From contig CP070896.1 in the NCBI GenBank assembly GCA_017084465.1, positions 1,612,001 through 1,676,000 on the forward strand: a stretch of DNA of 64,000 nt. Direction: 5' to 3'. Shown in pieces: positions 28,540 through 38,925 of the stretch (its first letter is position 1; every line of letters begins with the position of its first letter). Below the pieces are notes generated by a model. It was given only the letters and a program-made list of their open reading frames with translations. It did no database searches and was not told the DNA's origin. Source of the DNA: Lacrimispora xylanisolvens (lineage in GTDB: Bacteria > Bacillota > Clostridia > Lachnospirales > Lachnospiraceae). The translations under genes were made by a program, and so were the position numbers.

Positions 28540-29553
28540 TTATATTTTTCTCACGGAAGAACGCTCCACGATAAAGACAGGAAGTTGTTCTAAATTTGCT
28601 CCATATTCCTCTTCGTTAATGATATGAAACAGCTTCTCCACGGTAATCCGGCTTTTTTCCGTTACATCCTGATGAACGGTTGTCAGTGCAGGCCTCACCA
28701 GACGGCTGCAGACATTATCATCAAATCCAACGATAGAAAGCTCTTGGGGAATTTTCATCCCCCGGTCCTTTAAATCATTTAAAATAAAAGCAGCATAATA
28801 ATCCGATGCGCAGATAAAGGCGGTAAAGTCCCTTGCCCTCTCATAAGCCTGGGATAAAATAAGGGATAAATCAGCACCGCTTGGTTTCAGCCTGATAAAG
28901 TTGTCTTCGTTCCATGGCAGTCCGGCACTGGTCAGTGCATCCCGGTATCCCATAAACCGCTGATAGTCTACTCCCATACAGTTATCCGCCAGAAATGCGA
29001 TTTTCCGGTGGCCGGACTGTATAAGATATTCTGTAATCTCTCTGCCGCCTTTTCTGTCATCGATTCCAACATTTACGTACTCAAAAGGGACATCTTCAAA
29101 ATAAGCATCGACGAAAACCATGGGCTTTTTCATCTTCTGATTTAACAGTTCCCCATCTTCTCTCTGCATTCCAAGAAGAATGAGACCATCTACATTCCAG
29201 CTGGAAACCGAACTGATAATCTCTCCTATATCGCTGGATACATAAAGCATGGTAAAATATCCCTTAGCACGTACAAACCGTTCCACTGCTCCGATCAGTT
29301 CCCCGGCAAACGGATCCTTTACAAAGTTATCATACTTATTTTCACTGGCTTTCATTGCAAGCCCGATGATTCCGGACCGGTTACTGGCCAGATTTCTGGC
29401 ATTTCTGTTTGGAACATAGTCGTATTCTTCAATCAGCTTCTTCACCTTTTCCACCATAACAGGAGATACTTCCCCCTCTTTTCCATGTATTACATTGGAA
29501 ACGGTAGTTGTGCTGGTGCCGAGCAATTCCGCCATTTTTTTAATTGTAATCAT
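28540..29553 (-). CDS. LacI family transcriptional regulator
   Basis: 337 residues. The N-terminal LacI headpiece is ITIKKMAELLGTSTTTVSNVIHGKEGEVSPVMVEKV, then the hinge YVPNRNARNLAS. The sugar-binding core has GLILLGMQRE, FVDAYFEDVPF, GHRKIAFLADN and SIVGFDDN. ATG preceded by AGGAAGGAG. Last gene after the alpha-mannosidase gene, so mannoside-responsive control is likely. The palindrome ahead of the neighbouring alpha-glucoside operon is a second candidate target. An inverted repeat could mask its ribosome site. Confidence 0.93.
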   Translation of the reverse strand: MITIKKMAELLGTSTTTVSNVIHGKEGEVSPVMVEKVKKLIEEYDYVPNRNARNLASNRSGIIGLAMKASENKYDNFVKDPFAGELIGAVERFVRAKGYFTMLYVSSDIGEIISSVSSWNVDGLILLGMQREDGELLNQKMKKPMVFVDAYFEDVPFEYVNVGIDDRKGGREITEYLIQSGHRKIAFLADNCMGVDYQRFMGYRDALTSAGLPWNEDNFIRLKPSGADLSLILSQAYERARDFTAFICASDYYAAFILNDLKDRGMKIPQELSIVGFDDNVCSRLVRPALTTVHQDVTEKSRITVEKLFHIINEEEYGANLEQLPVFIVERSSVRKI

Positions 29554-29555
29554 TC

Positions 29556-29645
29556 CATGCTCCTTCCTCTCCCTGCAAACCCACTAGAATTTCTCTTATC
29601 CATTCTATTACGGGATGTTCATTTATGCAAGCAGGAAGGAGCATG
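29556..29645 (-). repeat. Inverted repeat spanning the lacI ribosome site
   Basis: CATGCTCCTTCCT (29556-29568) and AGGAAGGAGCATG (29633-29645) are perfect 13-base complements 64 bases apart. In the minus-strand mRNA the second arm read is the Shine-Dalgarno region of the LacI gene, so the stem would hide it when transcribed from the mannosidase side. Confidence 0.6.
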
Positions 29646-29655
29646 AGCAGACTGC

Positions 29656-32600
29656 CTATTTCAGTTTTATTTTCCAGGTTTTAATTTCATAAGGCTTTAT
29701 GGTATAGGAAACAGCAGCGTCTATAAATGGGATTTCCTGTTCTTCCTCCTCCAGCATGCTGCATTCCCAAACTCCGAGAATCTCAGTTCCAAATATCATC
29801 TGTCCCGTGGTTCGCTGGTTTGCAGTCTCATAGAAGCGGATGATCATGTCATCGCCGTTTCGTTCTTCTTTTACCACTTCAATGATTACGTTGTCTGAAT
29901 CTGTTTTAACAAGAGAAAATGCACCTGGCAGACTGCCTTCATCCGTTTCCTTTATTCTTGCCGTCATGGGGTTATTGAGAAGATAAGCCCTCTTTGGCGT
30001 ACCTGCCTCTTTCCAGTCTCCCTTATGGGGATAAATGGAAAATGCAAAGCTGTGATGTTCCTTGTCTGCATCAGGATTTGGATATACCGCTGATTTTAAC
30101 ATGGAAATTCCAATCTCTCCATTATGAACGTGGCAGCCATATTTACAGTCATTTAACACACTGACTCCGTAATCACCCTCGGAAACATCAAGCCATTTAT
30201 GCATGCAGACCTCAAACCTGGCATAATCCCACATGGTGTTATAATGGGTTTTCCGCTTCACATTTCCATACTGAATATCAAAGACAGCCTCGTCTGTATG
30301 AACGTCAACGGGTATGATGGATTTCATAAAGATATTTTTTTCTTTCCAGTCGATCTCGTTGCGAATGAGAATTTCAGGGCTGTCAAAGTTAAGGGAAATA
30401 TACTGGCAGATAACAGAATCCAGGTATTTTCTCTTTACACAGACCGTGGCGCGGACCGGGCCGTTTTCCACCAGTTCCATGGAAGCCACATCGGTAATCT
30501 CCCAGGATTTTTCAACATAATAATTATTTACATCCCAGGCATCGTAATTGTGGGGACGGTCTTCATAGGTCATCAGCACATTGGCACATTTCTGATCCGG
30601 AAGGACTTCACGCTCCATAATCTTATCATAGATGGAGGATATCTGCCCTTTCTCATTTAAAACAACACGGAGGTACTGGTTCTCCAGACGCTTCACGTCT
30701 GCCGTGAGGGTGGTTTCAGCCACATTTCCATTATCTTCAGTTAAAACAAAGGTGCGATAGCCCTTTGAAGGTACACCGGATACCCCAACCAGCAGAGTTC
30801 CATCTTCTGTGATCTGAACCGGCAGCCTGTTTTCTCCGTCTGTGACTCCAGGGTTTTTCATGCCTTCCGGCAGCTTTACGGTTACCAGTCCTTCCCCTGA
30901 GACACTGTTGGGATTAAAGACAGCCAGAGTGTTTTTAGTCCCGGCAATCTGTTTCGTCACTTCATCCAAAGCCAGATCCACTAATTCTTTACCGGTCTTT
31001 GTAATCTTCTCATATTCGTTTCTGGAATCCTCATATACCTCTTTGATGGATGAGCCTGGGAGAATATCATGGAACTGATTTCTTAAAATAACTTCCCAGC
31101 TTTCATCTATGGTTTTTTTCGGATAGGAGCTGTTAGTGAGTATCCGGTTCAGCATTCCGAAGCATTCCGCATTTTCAAAAAGGAACTCAGACTTACGGTT
31201 GTATTTTTTATTTCTTGCCATAGAGGTATAGGTTCCCCTGTGATATTCCAGATAAAGCTCTCCTACCCAGGAGGGCAGATACTTTTGTCCCTTTACGTCC
31301 TGTTCCAGATTTTCAAAAAATTGTCTGGAGGTTGTCATATGGGTTTTGGGACAGCCTGGAATGCCTTTTTCAAGCCTTCTCTGGTTTTCCAGCATATCTT
31401 TAGTCGGACCACCGCCTCCGTCGCCGTACCCAAAGGACATCAGCACTTCATCATTTAAATATTTCTGACTATACCGTTCCCAGGCACCTTTTACATAGGT
31501 GGGATTTAAATACGCATTATAGGTGGTAAAATGCTCTGTCTCCGTTCCCCCCTAAAACTGCCGCCTTATTATATTCCCTGCTGGGGCTGAAGTGAGTCAG
31601 GATTTTAGTTCCGTCAATTCCCTCCCAGTAGAAGGTGTCATAAGGCATTTTATTAAATTCATTCCAGCTGATTTTGGTTGTCATAAAATACCGGATTCCA
31701 CATTTTTTCATAATCTGGGGCAGCGCGGCAGAATATCCGAATACATCTGGAAGCCACAAAATCACATTGTCTGTTCCAAACTCTTCCCGGAAGAATTCCT
31801 TCCCGTGAAGGAACTGCCTGACCAGTGATTCTCCAGAAGATAAATTGCAGTCCGCCTCCACAAACATGCCGCCCTCTGTTTCCCATCTTCCCTCTGCCAC
31901 GCGTTTTTTAATCTCTTCATACACATCGGGAGCGTTCTTTTTCACATATTTGTAAAGCTGGGGCTGACTGGACATGAAGACATATTCCGGATACTGTCTC
32001 ATCAGCTCCAGAACCGTTGAAAAGCTTCTCACTGCTTTATCCTCTGTAACAGCTAAAGTCCACAGCCACGCCACATCAATGTGGGTATGCCCCACACAGC
32101 ATATGGTTTTACTTTCTCCGCCACAGTAGCGGTCATAAAATGCTTCCTTCATATAGGTGGAAGCCTTTTTTAAACTCTCATAGTATTCCGGTGAATACTC
32201 TTTTCTTAAATCCAGCAGATTCAAAGATTCATTTGCTGCGGTTAAAATGGTAATGCAGCTGCTGTCACCGTCAGGCAGCAGTTTTGCTGCTTCATAGGGA
32301 ACGGATACATCATAAAAATACTGTTCCGTCTCCTGGTCGAGGATGCGGATTTTAGAATCCATCACCAGCTTAAAGTTCTGGTCTCCCGTAAAAGCAGACA
32401 AAATAATCCGGAAGGTTTCTCCTGCTTTTGCCTGTCTGGTTAAAAGCACTTCCCGATGATTTACATCAAGCCCCTGGCGCCTGATTCCATTTACATAAAT
32501 GGTAAACTGAGGATTGGTGGCATCCCAGAAACCTTCCCTTCCTGTCCGCAGTTCATAAACCACACACTGGTCTTCCCATTCCTCTGGTATGGTAACTTCC

Positions 32601-32806
32601 GTTTCAAACCAGTAATACTCCCTGTGTCCACCCCAAAGCTCTTCTTTTGACAGCACCTCCCATGACTGGGTATCCAGATCACTGACATGCTCAAACCGTT
32701 CTGCTGATTTCAGCATCCGGTACTCTGATACCGGAATATCTTCTTTATAGATCAAAGACTGTAAATCACTTAACAGCTTACCGATTCTCTCTTTTATTAA
32801 TATCAC
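29656..32806 (-). CDS. GH38 alpha-mannosidase (frame interrupted)
   Basis: About 1,050 residues when repaired, normal for bacterial class II alpha-mannosidases. The N-terminal part is an all-beta lead-in, then the zinc-binding CVGHTHIDVAWLWTLAVTEDK, the nucleophile Asp in FVEADCNLSSGESL, and LWLPDVFGYSAALPQI. The C-terminal domains continue from FGYGDGGGGPT to KPYEIKTWKIKLK. The frame breaks at a six-C run, 31547-31552 (five expected), joining AAVLGG to TETEHFTTYNAYLNP. No signal peptide, so it hydrolyses imported mannosides in the cytoplasm. Follows two permease genes. Confidence 0.93.
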
Positions 32807-32823
32807 GTGAAATTCCTCCTTTT

Positions 32824-33646
32824 TTAGCCCTTGGCTGCTCCAGCCATATTAAAGCCTTTTGACATGTAATTTTGAGACAGAACATAAAGGACAATGGAAG
32901 GAACTGCATAAACTGCGGAATACGCTGCCAACTGTCCATAGATCACCATTCCATGCTGCCCGAAAAACTGATAAAGTGTGACCGAAGCGGGAAACTTATC
33001 CAGAGTCTGCAGCAAAATATAAGGCACGAAGAAATTGCCCCAGCTTCCTGAAAAGGTAAAAATAAAAACCACACAAATCCCCGGAAACATGAGAGGTGCA
33101 ATAATCTTTCTTAAGCTGTCAAAAGCAGATGCCCCATCCACCCACGCAGCCTCCTCCAGTTCCACTGGCACATTATCCATAAAATTTTTCATCAGCCAGA
33201 TTCCATAGGGCATAGATGTTGCCGTAAGAAATAATATGAGCCCTCCAATCTTATCATACAACCCAACGGTCAGAAACATTTTATAAACGGGAACCATCAC
33301 TGCTGTAATGGGAAGTGAGGTCATAAATAAAATCGTATATAAAAAACAGGTTCTTATAATGAAGTTCATATCTTGACAGGGGATATGCTGCAAAACCTGC
33401 AATCAGAACCACCAGTACGGACTGCCCTAAAGAGATGAGAAGCCCATTTCCAAACGCTCTCTGATTTGCCTGATTAAGCAGTATGGTTTTATAATTCTCC
33501 ATGGTCCACTGAGACGGCATCTTCACCGCCTGGGATGCATTGGCATCAAAGGAGGCAAGTAAAATCCAGAGAAGAGGCAGGGCAAATATTACAGCTAAAA
33601 TTGTGAGTACCAGGTAAGGGATTGTTTTTCGAAATTTCCAATACAT
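32824..33646 (-). CDS. Carbohydrate ABC transporter permease, MalG type (frame interrupted)
   Basis: CUT1 permease of about 274 residues: YLVLTILAVIFALPLLWILLASF first span, MENYKTILLNQ loop, and EEAAWVDGASAFDSLRKI ATPase-docking motif. The frame breaks at a six-T stretch on the minus strand near 33340, where five restores NLFLYTILFMTSLPITAVMVP. Lies between the MalF-type partner and the mannosidase gene; inferred to import mannosides. Confidence 0.88.
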
Positions 33647-33658
33647 GTGGTTGCCTCC

Positions 33659-34538
33659 TTAATCATTTCTCATAATTCTGGTATAAAATACGCTCAGAAC
33701 AATTCCAATCACCAGGAGGATCATGGATATGGCAGTTCCATATCCCAGCTGCTGGGAAATAAATGCCTGTCTGTACATAAAGATGGGAAGAGTCAGGGTT
33801 TTTTGTTCCCGGACCGCCGCCTGTCATCATATAGATCAATCCGAACACTCCAAGAGTGGACAGAGTATTTAGCATGGTATTGGTTGCAATGGTATTTTTA
33901 ATGCATGGGAGGACAATCCGGATCATGGTCTGAAAAGGCCCTGCTCCATCCACTCTTGCCGCTTCCTCAATATCTGCAGGGACTCCATCCAGAGCTGACT
34001 GGAAGTTCATCATGGAAAATGCTGTTCCGTGCCAGATATTTGCCAGTATTACCGTAAGCATGGGAATTGCAAATAAAAATTCCACTTGCGGCAGATGGAA
34101 AAAAGAAAAGATCTGGTTTAAGGTTCCGCTGTCTCCAAAAAAAGTGCTGCAGCAAAGAGCAACGACCACCTCAGGCATGATCCAGCCTGCCAAAAAGATG
34201 GGACCTACAATCCCTCTGAAAATTCTGTTCTTATTTCTCATATTAAGAGCGATGATAAAGCCTAAAACCTGCTGCCCAATCAGACTACCAAGCAGAAATA
34301 CCAGGGTGTTACCAATGCTGATGCGGACAGTTCTGTCTTTAAACATGGTAAAATAATTACTCAGTCCGATAAATTTTAACTGCCTGGCATTCTCCCCTGA
34401 CAAAGCCAGGTTTGTAAAGGAGTAATATACCGTAAGCAGAATGGGAGTGACAAAGAAAACTAGCAGAAGCAGGACTGACGGCATTAACAGTACCGATTTT
34501 CTCGCCTCTTCCAGCAGGCTGCTTTGTTTTTTATTCAT
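33659..34538 (-). CDS. Sugar ABC transporter permease, MalF type (frame interrupted)
   Basis: About 292 residues. First span SVLLLPSVLLLLVFFVTPILLTVYYSF, docking loop EEAARVDGAGPFQTMIRIVLP and TMLNTLSTLGVFGLIYMMTGGGPG near the C-terminus. The frame breaks at a six-T run (plus strand) near 33800-33805. Removing one base gives KTLTLPIFMYRQAF and the normal ending VFYTRIMRND with a stop at 33659. Separated from the binding-protein gene by a stem-loop. Confidence 0.88.
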
Positions 34539-34571
34539 AGTTGCCTCCTTATGGAATGCGGGTAAAGGGAA

Positions 34572-34596
34572 GGGCAGGTACTGAACTAACCTGCCC
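34572..34596 (-). other. Intergenic stem-loop after the mannoside-binding-protein gene
   Basis: GGGCAGGT / ACCTGCCC, a perfect 8-base stem with a 9-base loop between the binding-protein stop and the permease start; no T tract. It occupies the same position as the stem-loop in the alpha-glucoside operon. Confidence 0.55.
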
Positions 34597-34615
34597 TCTC
34601 TGACCTCATTCTGAT

Positions 34616-36037
34616 TTACTTTTCCACTACATTTTCCTCGCCTACGCTGTTGGTCACATCTGACTTATACTGTGCCATTGCATCCTCCGGGCTGGTACCG
34701 GACACGACGGATTCCACCATCGTCTGAATGTGGGTGGTAACAGTGGTATACTGGCTGTTTCTCGGACGATAGAACGCGCCTGAGAGGAAGCCGGTGCAGG
34801 TTTCCATAAACGGCTGGGAAGAATAGGAAGCATCTTTTGCAATGTCGGTTCTTGTGGCAATATTTCCCTGAGCAATAATGGTATCTAAGTAGACATCATA
34901 GCTCATGCAGTGTTTGATAAAATCCATGGCTGCATCTTTTTGATCGGACAGATTTGGAATGGATAATGCCCAGCCACCTGACATGGTAACGTTGCCCGGC
35001 GCCTGTCCTTCACTGGTTGGCATCGCTGCAATTCCAAGCTTATCCTTATACTCCGGCCACGGTGCAGCCCCTGTCTCCTTATAGTTTCCTGTCATCCAGT
35101 AACCATCTAAAGTGATGGCCAGTTTGCCTTTTGGTAAATACTCTCTGGAAGCGATGTTACCTGCCTCACCATTTAATACTTTTGATAAGGAAGGACCGTA
35201 ACCATCTTTATAAATTGTGCTGACAAAATTTAATGATTTTAAAATATTATCACTTTTAACAATCCATTTGTTGTTATCAAGAAGCTGCTCTCCTGTTCCG
35301 TAAAGAAGCATCTCATAGGTCTGCATGGAAGTGGCTTCGCCGGTTGCTACACCGGAGTTGCACCAGAATGGAACTACATCCGGACATTTTTCTTTGATAA
35401 CCTTGCAGGTATCAAGGACATCCTGCCAGGTTTTGGGCTGCCAGTTGGTATCAAGTCCTGCTGCCGCAAATACATCCTTGTTGTACCAAAGCCCTCTGGT
35501 ATCTGTACTATAAGGAATTCCATATACGCTTCCGTCATCGTAGGTAACGCCATCTACCAGTGCACCGTAGAAGGTTCCGTCATTCCATTCCTTATAATCC
35601 TTTAAATAACTGGAAAGATTGGTTAAATATCCGGCAGCCACGTCTGAGGGCAGCTGGAAAGTATCTTCACATACGATATCCGGCGCCGTATCAGCAGACT
35701 GAAGAGCCAGAGCCACCTTTGCAAAATAATCTCCCTCTGATGCAGTGATCGGTGCGATATCCAGTTCAATAGAGTCTTTCTTGTCATAGGTTTCATAGGC
35801 GTGTTCAAACCATTTTTTCAGCACATCGCTTCCATCATTTCGAAAGGTAATGCTGATCTTTGTCTTTCCTGCTGCCGCTGTTGTCTGACCAGCTGGTTTT
35901 TCCGTCTCCTTTTGTGTGGCTGCCGCTGTACTTCCTCCCTGTGTTTCTGACTTGCCTCCTGCCCCCTGACAAGCCGTTAAGGAAAGCGCCATAACTGAAG
36001 CAAGCGCTGCTGCCTGAATCCGTTTCATTTTTTTCAT
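34616..36037 (-). CDS. Extracellular mannoside-binding lipoprotein
   Basis: 473-residue CUT1 substrate-binding protein with an intact frame. Signal peptide and lipobox SLTAC, a Gly/Ser/Thr/Gln linker, then KISITFRNDGSDVLKKWFEHAYETY. Internal family features are YGIPYSTDTRGLWYNKDVF and MSGGWALSIPNLS. It precedes the permeases and GH38 enzyme, so a mannose-containing oligosaccharide is the likely ligand (inferred from neighbours). Confidence 0.92.
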   Translation of the reverse strand: MKKMKRIQAAALASVMALSLTACQGAGGKSETQGGSTAAATQKETEKPAGQTTAAAGKTKISITFRNDGSDVLKKWFEHAYETYDKKDSIELDIAPITASEGDYFAKVALALQSADTAPDIVCEDTFQLPSDVAAGYLTNLSSYLKDYKEWNDGTFYGALVDGVTYDDGSVYGIPYSTDTRGLWYNKDVFAAAGLDTNWQPKTWQDVLDTCKVIKEKCPDVVPFWCNSGVATGEATSMQTYEMLLYGTGEQLLDNNKWIVKSDNILKSLNFVSTIYKDGYGPSLSKVLNGEAGNIASREYLPKGKLAITLDGYWMTGNYKETGAAPWPEYKDKLGIAAMPTSEGQAPGNVTMSGGWALSIPNLSDQKDAAMDFIKHCMSYDVYLDTIIAQGNIATRTDIAKDASYSSQPFMETCTGFLSGAFYRPRNSQYTTVTTHIQTMVESVVSGTSPEDAMAQYKSDVTNSVGEENVVEK

Positions 36038-36137
36038 AATACCCTCTCCTTTATATTTGTTAGATGAATCATAGCATAAGACATTTCCCCGGTGTATTCC
36101 AAATTTTTAGAAAAGGGGTGTAATTTTAACCTCCGCC

Positions 36138-37394
36138 TTACCGTTCCAGAATGGCGCTGCGAATCTCTCCCTGAAGCCTTGCCCCAACTGCCTGTGGCGT
36201 CATGGATTTGTCTCCGAAAAAGTCCGACATTGCTCCTGCAATGGAATCGGAAATAATAAACCATGTGGAATAGGTGCTTTTTAAAACACTCTGGTTTCGC
36301 TCCCGTTCCACAAACGCATCAGAAAGTCCCCGCACTTTCCCCGGATTGACACATACATCAGTTCTGACAGAAAGGCTATAGGTATTTTTATAATAAGATT
36401 CAGCAACCTCGGGAGAAGTTATGTAATCCAGCAATTTTAATGCTTCTGTCTCATCTGCAGTCTCAGTAACCCCGATCATATCCCCCTGAAATAAAAAAGT
36501 CTGCTTTTGAATATAAGGAATTTCCGCTATCTCATAATTAATCTGGCTGTCGGAATGCTCTAACAGTGACATGGAGCTTAGCTTGGCAACTGCAATCTTT
36601 ACATATCCACTGGAAAAAGCCTGCATAAGATCCTTCTGATTCCAGTTAATCACATCCTGGGCAATGATTCCTTCATCCCTCATTTTCCCAAGTATCTCGT
36701 ACAATTTCAGGCTGTTATCCGAATCCAGACCTCGAAGATTCCCCCCTGCCGAATAGACCAGCTGAAGAAAGCTGGAAGCAATATCCTCCTTATTTTTTAC
36801 TGCAATCCCAAAGCTGTAGGTCCCCAGACTTTTGGTCTCTCTGCAAAGATTATAAAAATCATCCATATTATCGGGGATCTCTTTTTTGTACCTGGCTAAA
36901 TGATCTTTGTTATAAAACACCACATATGGATTGCTGGTAAAGGGAACGCCATAGCAGATTCCATTTACCACACAGCTGCCATAAGCATGCTTTAAAAACC
37001 GGCTGGTTCTCTCCCCCGTCATATAATCAGACAGATCCTTAAGAATATCCATAGACTGGAGTGCAGGCGTCATCACGCTGTCACAGATAATTAAGTCAGG
37101 AAGACTATTCTGATCCTTATATAGACAGAGCTGCTTTTGAAATGCAGACTGAGCCACATACTCAGTAACCACCTTGGGATTACCTGGTATAGCAGAATAT
37201 TCATCCAGTATTTTCTTTAAGTATTCATCACTTTCATCCTCTTCATAAACTGCCATAATCACCAGCTTTTTTTCTGCATTTCCAGGACGGTGTACCACAT
37301 TGGTTTCCCTGCTGAAATTAACCAGAACTCCCATCAGCAAAAGAAATACAACAGTCCAGGCTAAAATCAGTAATTTACCAATTCTTCGGTTCAA
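36138..37394 (-). CDS. Membrane-anchored binding-protein-like component of the two-component locus
   Basis: 418 residues with an SBP family 1 fold but no lipobox Cys. An N-terminal hydrophobic helix (LLILAWTVVFLLLMGVLV) serves as signal anchor. Typical motifs are YGVPFTSNPYVVFYNKDHL and QGDMIGVTETADETEALKLLDYI. It sits 4 bases after the response regulator gene and before the true transport lipoprotein. A sensory partner that presents ligand to the histidine kinase is more likely than transport; this is an inference from gene order and the anchor. Confidence 0.82.
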   Translation of the reverse strand: MNRRIGKLLILAWTVVFLLLMGVLVNFSRETNVVHRPGNAEKKLVIMAVYEEDESDEYLKKILDEYSAIPGNPKVVTEYVAQSAFQKQLCLYKDQNSLPDLIICDSVMTPALQSMDILKDLSDYMTGERTSRFLKHAYGSCVVNGICYGVPFTSNPYVVFYNKDHLARYKKEIPDNMDDFYNLCRETKSLGTYSFGIAVKNKEDIASSFLQLVYSAGGNLRGLDSDNSLKLYEILGKMRDEGIIAQDVINWNQKDLMQAFSSGYVKIAVAKLSSMSLLEHSDSQINYEIAEIPYIQKQTFLFQGDMIGVTETADETEALKLLDYITSPEVAESYYKNTYSLSVRTDVCVNPGKVRGLSDAFVERERNQSVLKSTYSTWFIISDSIAGAMSDFFGDKSMTPQAVGARLQGEIRSAILER

Positions 37395-37397
37395 GGT

Positions 37398-38904
37398 CTA
37401 TACCCCCTTTCTGTAATCCGACGGGCAGACTCCTGCAATGGAACGAAACACCTTATTAAAATACTTGGTATCCTTAAATCCCACAAGCTCCGCTACCTCA
37501 TAGATTTTATATTTACCGGAGGCAAGCAGCTTTTTAGCCGTACTAATCCGAAATTCCCCTAAAAATGCAGTAAAGTTAATCCCCATTTCCTTGGTAAACA
37601 GCTTGCTTAAGTATTCCGGAGTAATTCCAACCAGTTCCGCCGCATCAGTCAGGGATATTTCTCTGGCATAGTTCTGCCTTATAAATCCAATGACATTCAA
37701 AATCATCCCGTTGTCTGTCAGCGCCCCGCTGTCCCTTTCATCTGTCACCATACCAATAATCTTCCAGTAATTATTTAAAAATACCTCTCTGATTCCGGTT
37801 TTCATCATATCGTTTAAGAGATACTGGTACAGCCCGTCTATATCTTTTTCCTTCATCAGTTCTCTTGCTGTGTCAAGAATTGCCATGACAAAACGTACTG
37901 TATGGTTTTTTATTGTTTCAGGCCGCTCTCTGCGTAATATTACCTGTTCCTCAAAAAGCCCTGCCATTCGTCTGATACCGTCCTGATTTCCAATCTTTAT
38001 TTCCCGCTTTACTCCATGCTCCAGATATTCCGGATAATCAATCCGCTCAAAAGCCAGCTTTTTTATAAGCTCCTGATCCATAATACAGCTTTCTGAGAAC
38101 AAAAAACTGTAAGATAAGCTGTCCTGCATCTGCCGGATAACATCCTTTAATTCTCCAATCCCATAGATACTTTCAAAACTAATTAGAAATTCTCCCTTCT
38201 CCTTCAGTTCTTTTAAAATTCTGGTCTGGAACAGATTTTTTAAATATCGTACACTTTGTCCGTCCAATATCATCACCAGTATCTGCCTTTCATAAGGCAG
38301 CAGAAAGGTATAAAAGCTGGTCAGGCAGTTTGTTTCCAGACTATCCTTTAACAGTTCAGCCATCTGTTTTGTGGTATCCTCCAGAATGCTTTCCGACTGT
38401 ATTAAAAACAGAGAAATCTCCTGACCGTTCTGGTAGCGGATTTCACTCACAAACTGCCTCATGGCTTCCTCTTTTGACTCTCCTGTCAGCAGGGAAAACA
38501 GCAGCTGCTGGGGTGATACCGTCTTTGCCCTGGTCTTTGACAGCCTGTTTTCCACAGTCTCTAACACACTCATAATATCCTCTACGCTTAAAGGCTTTAA
38601 AAGATATTCCACAACAGACAGCTGAATTGCCTTCTGAGCATATTCAAATTCCGAATAACCGGTGAGTACAACTGCTGCAGCCTCACACCCCTCTTTTCTC
38701 ATACGCTCAATCATGACCAGTCCATTCATCTGAGGCATGTTAATATCTGTGATGACCACATCAGGCTGTAACCGCAAAGCCTCAAGAAGTCCCGTTTCGC
38801 CATCACTTGCCCCCTCCAACAACCTGATGCCCGGTATAGGCCTCGATAATTTTAATAATTCCGTTTCTTGTATTGGGTTCATCTTCTACAACGAGAATTC
38901 TCAT
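37398..38904 (-). CDS. AraC-type response regulator, YesN family (frame interrupted)
   Basis: About 502 residues. The receiver domain starts MRILVVEDEPNTRNGI from ATG 38904, with phospho-acceptor Asp in VVITDINMPQMNG and Lys in YLLKPLS. A long linker follows, then a C-terminal double HTH (LTDAAELVGITPEYLSKLF, then VAELVGFKDTKYFNKVFR). The frame breaks at a run of five C (38810-38814; four expected) inside the receiver. Partner of the upstream kinase; probably activates the mannoside transport operon. Confidence 0.9.
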
Positions 38905-38925
38905 ACCTGTCCTGCCTCCTGACTG

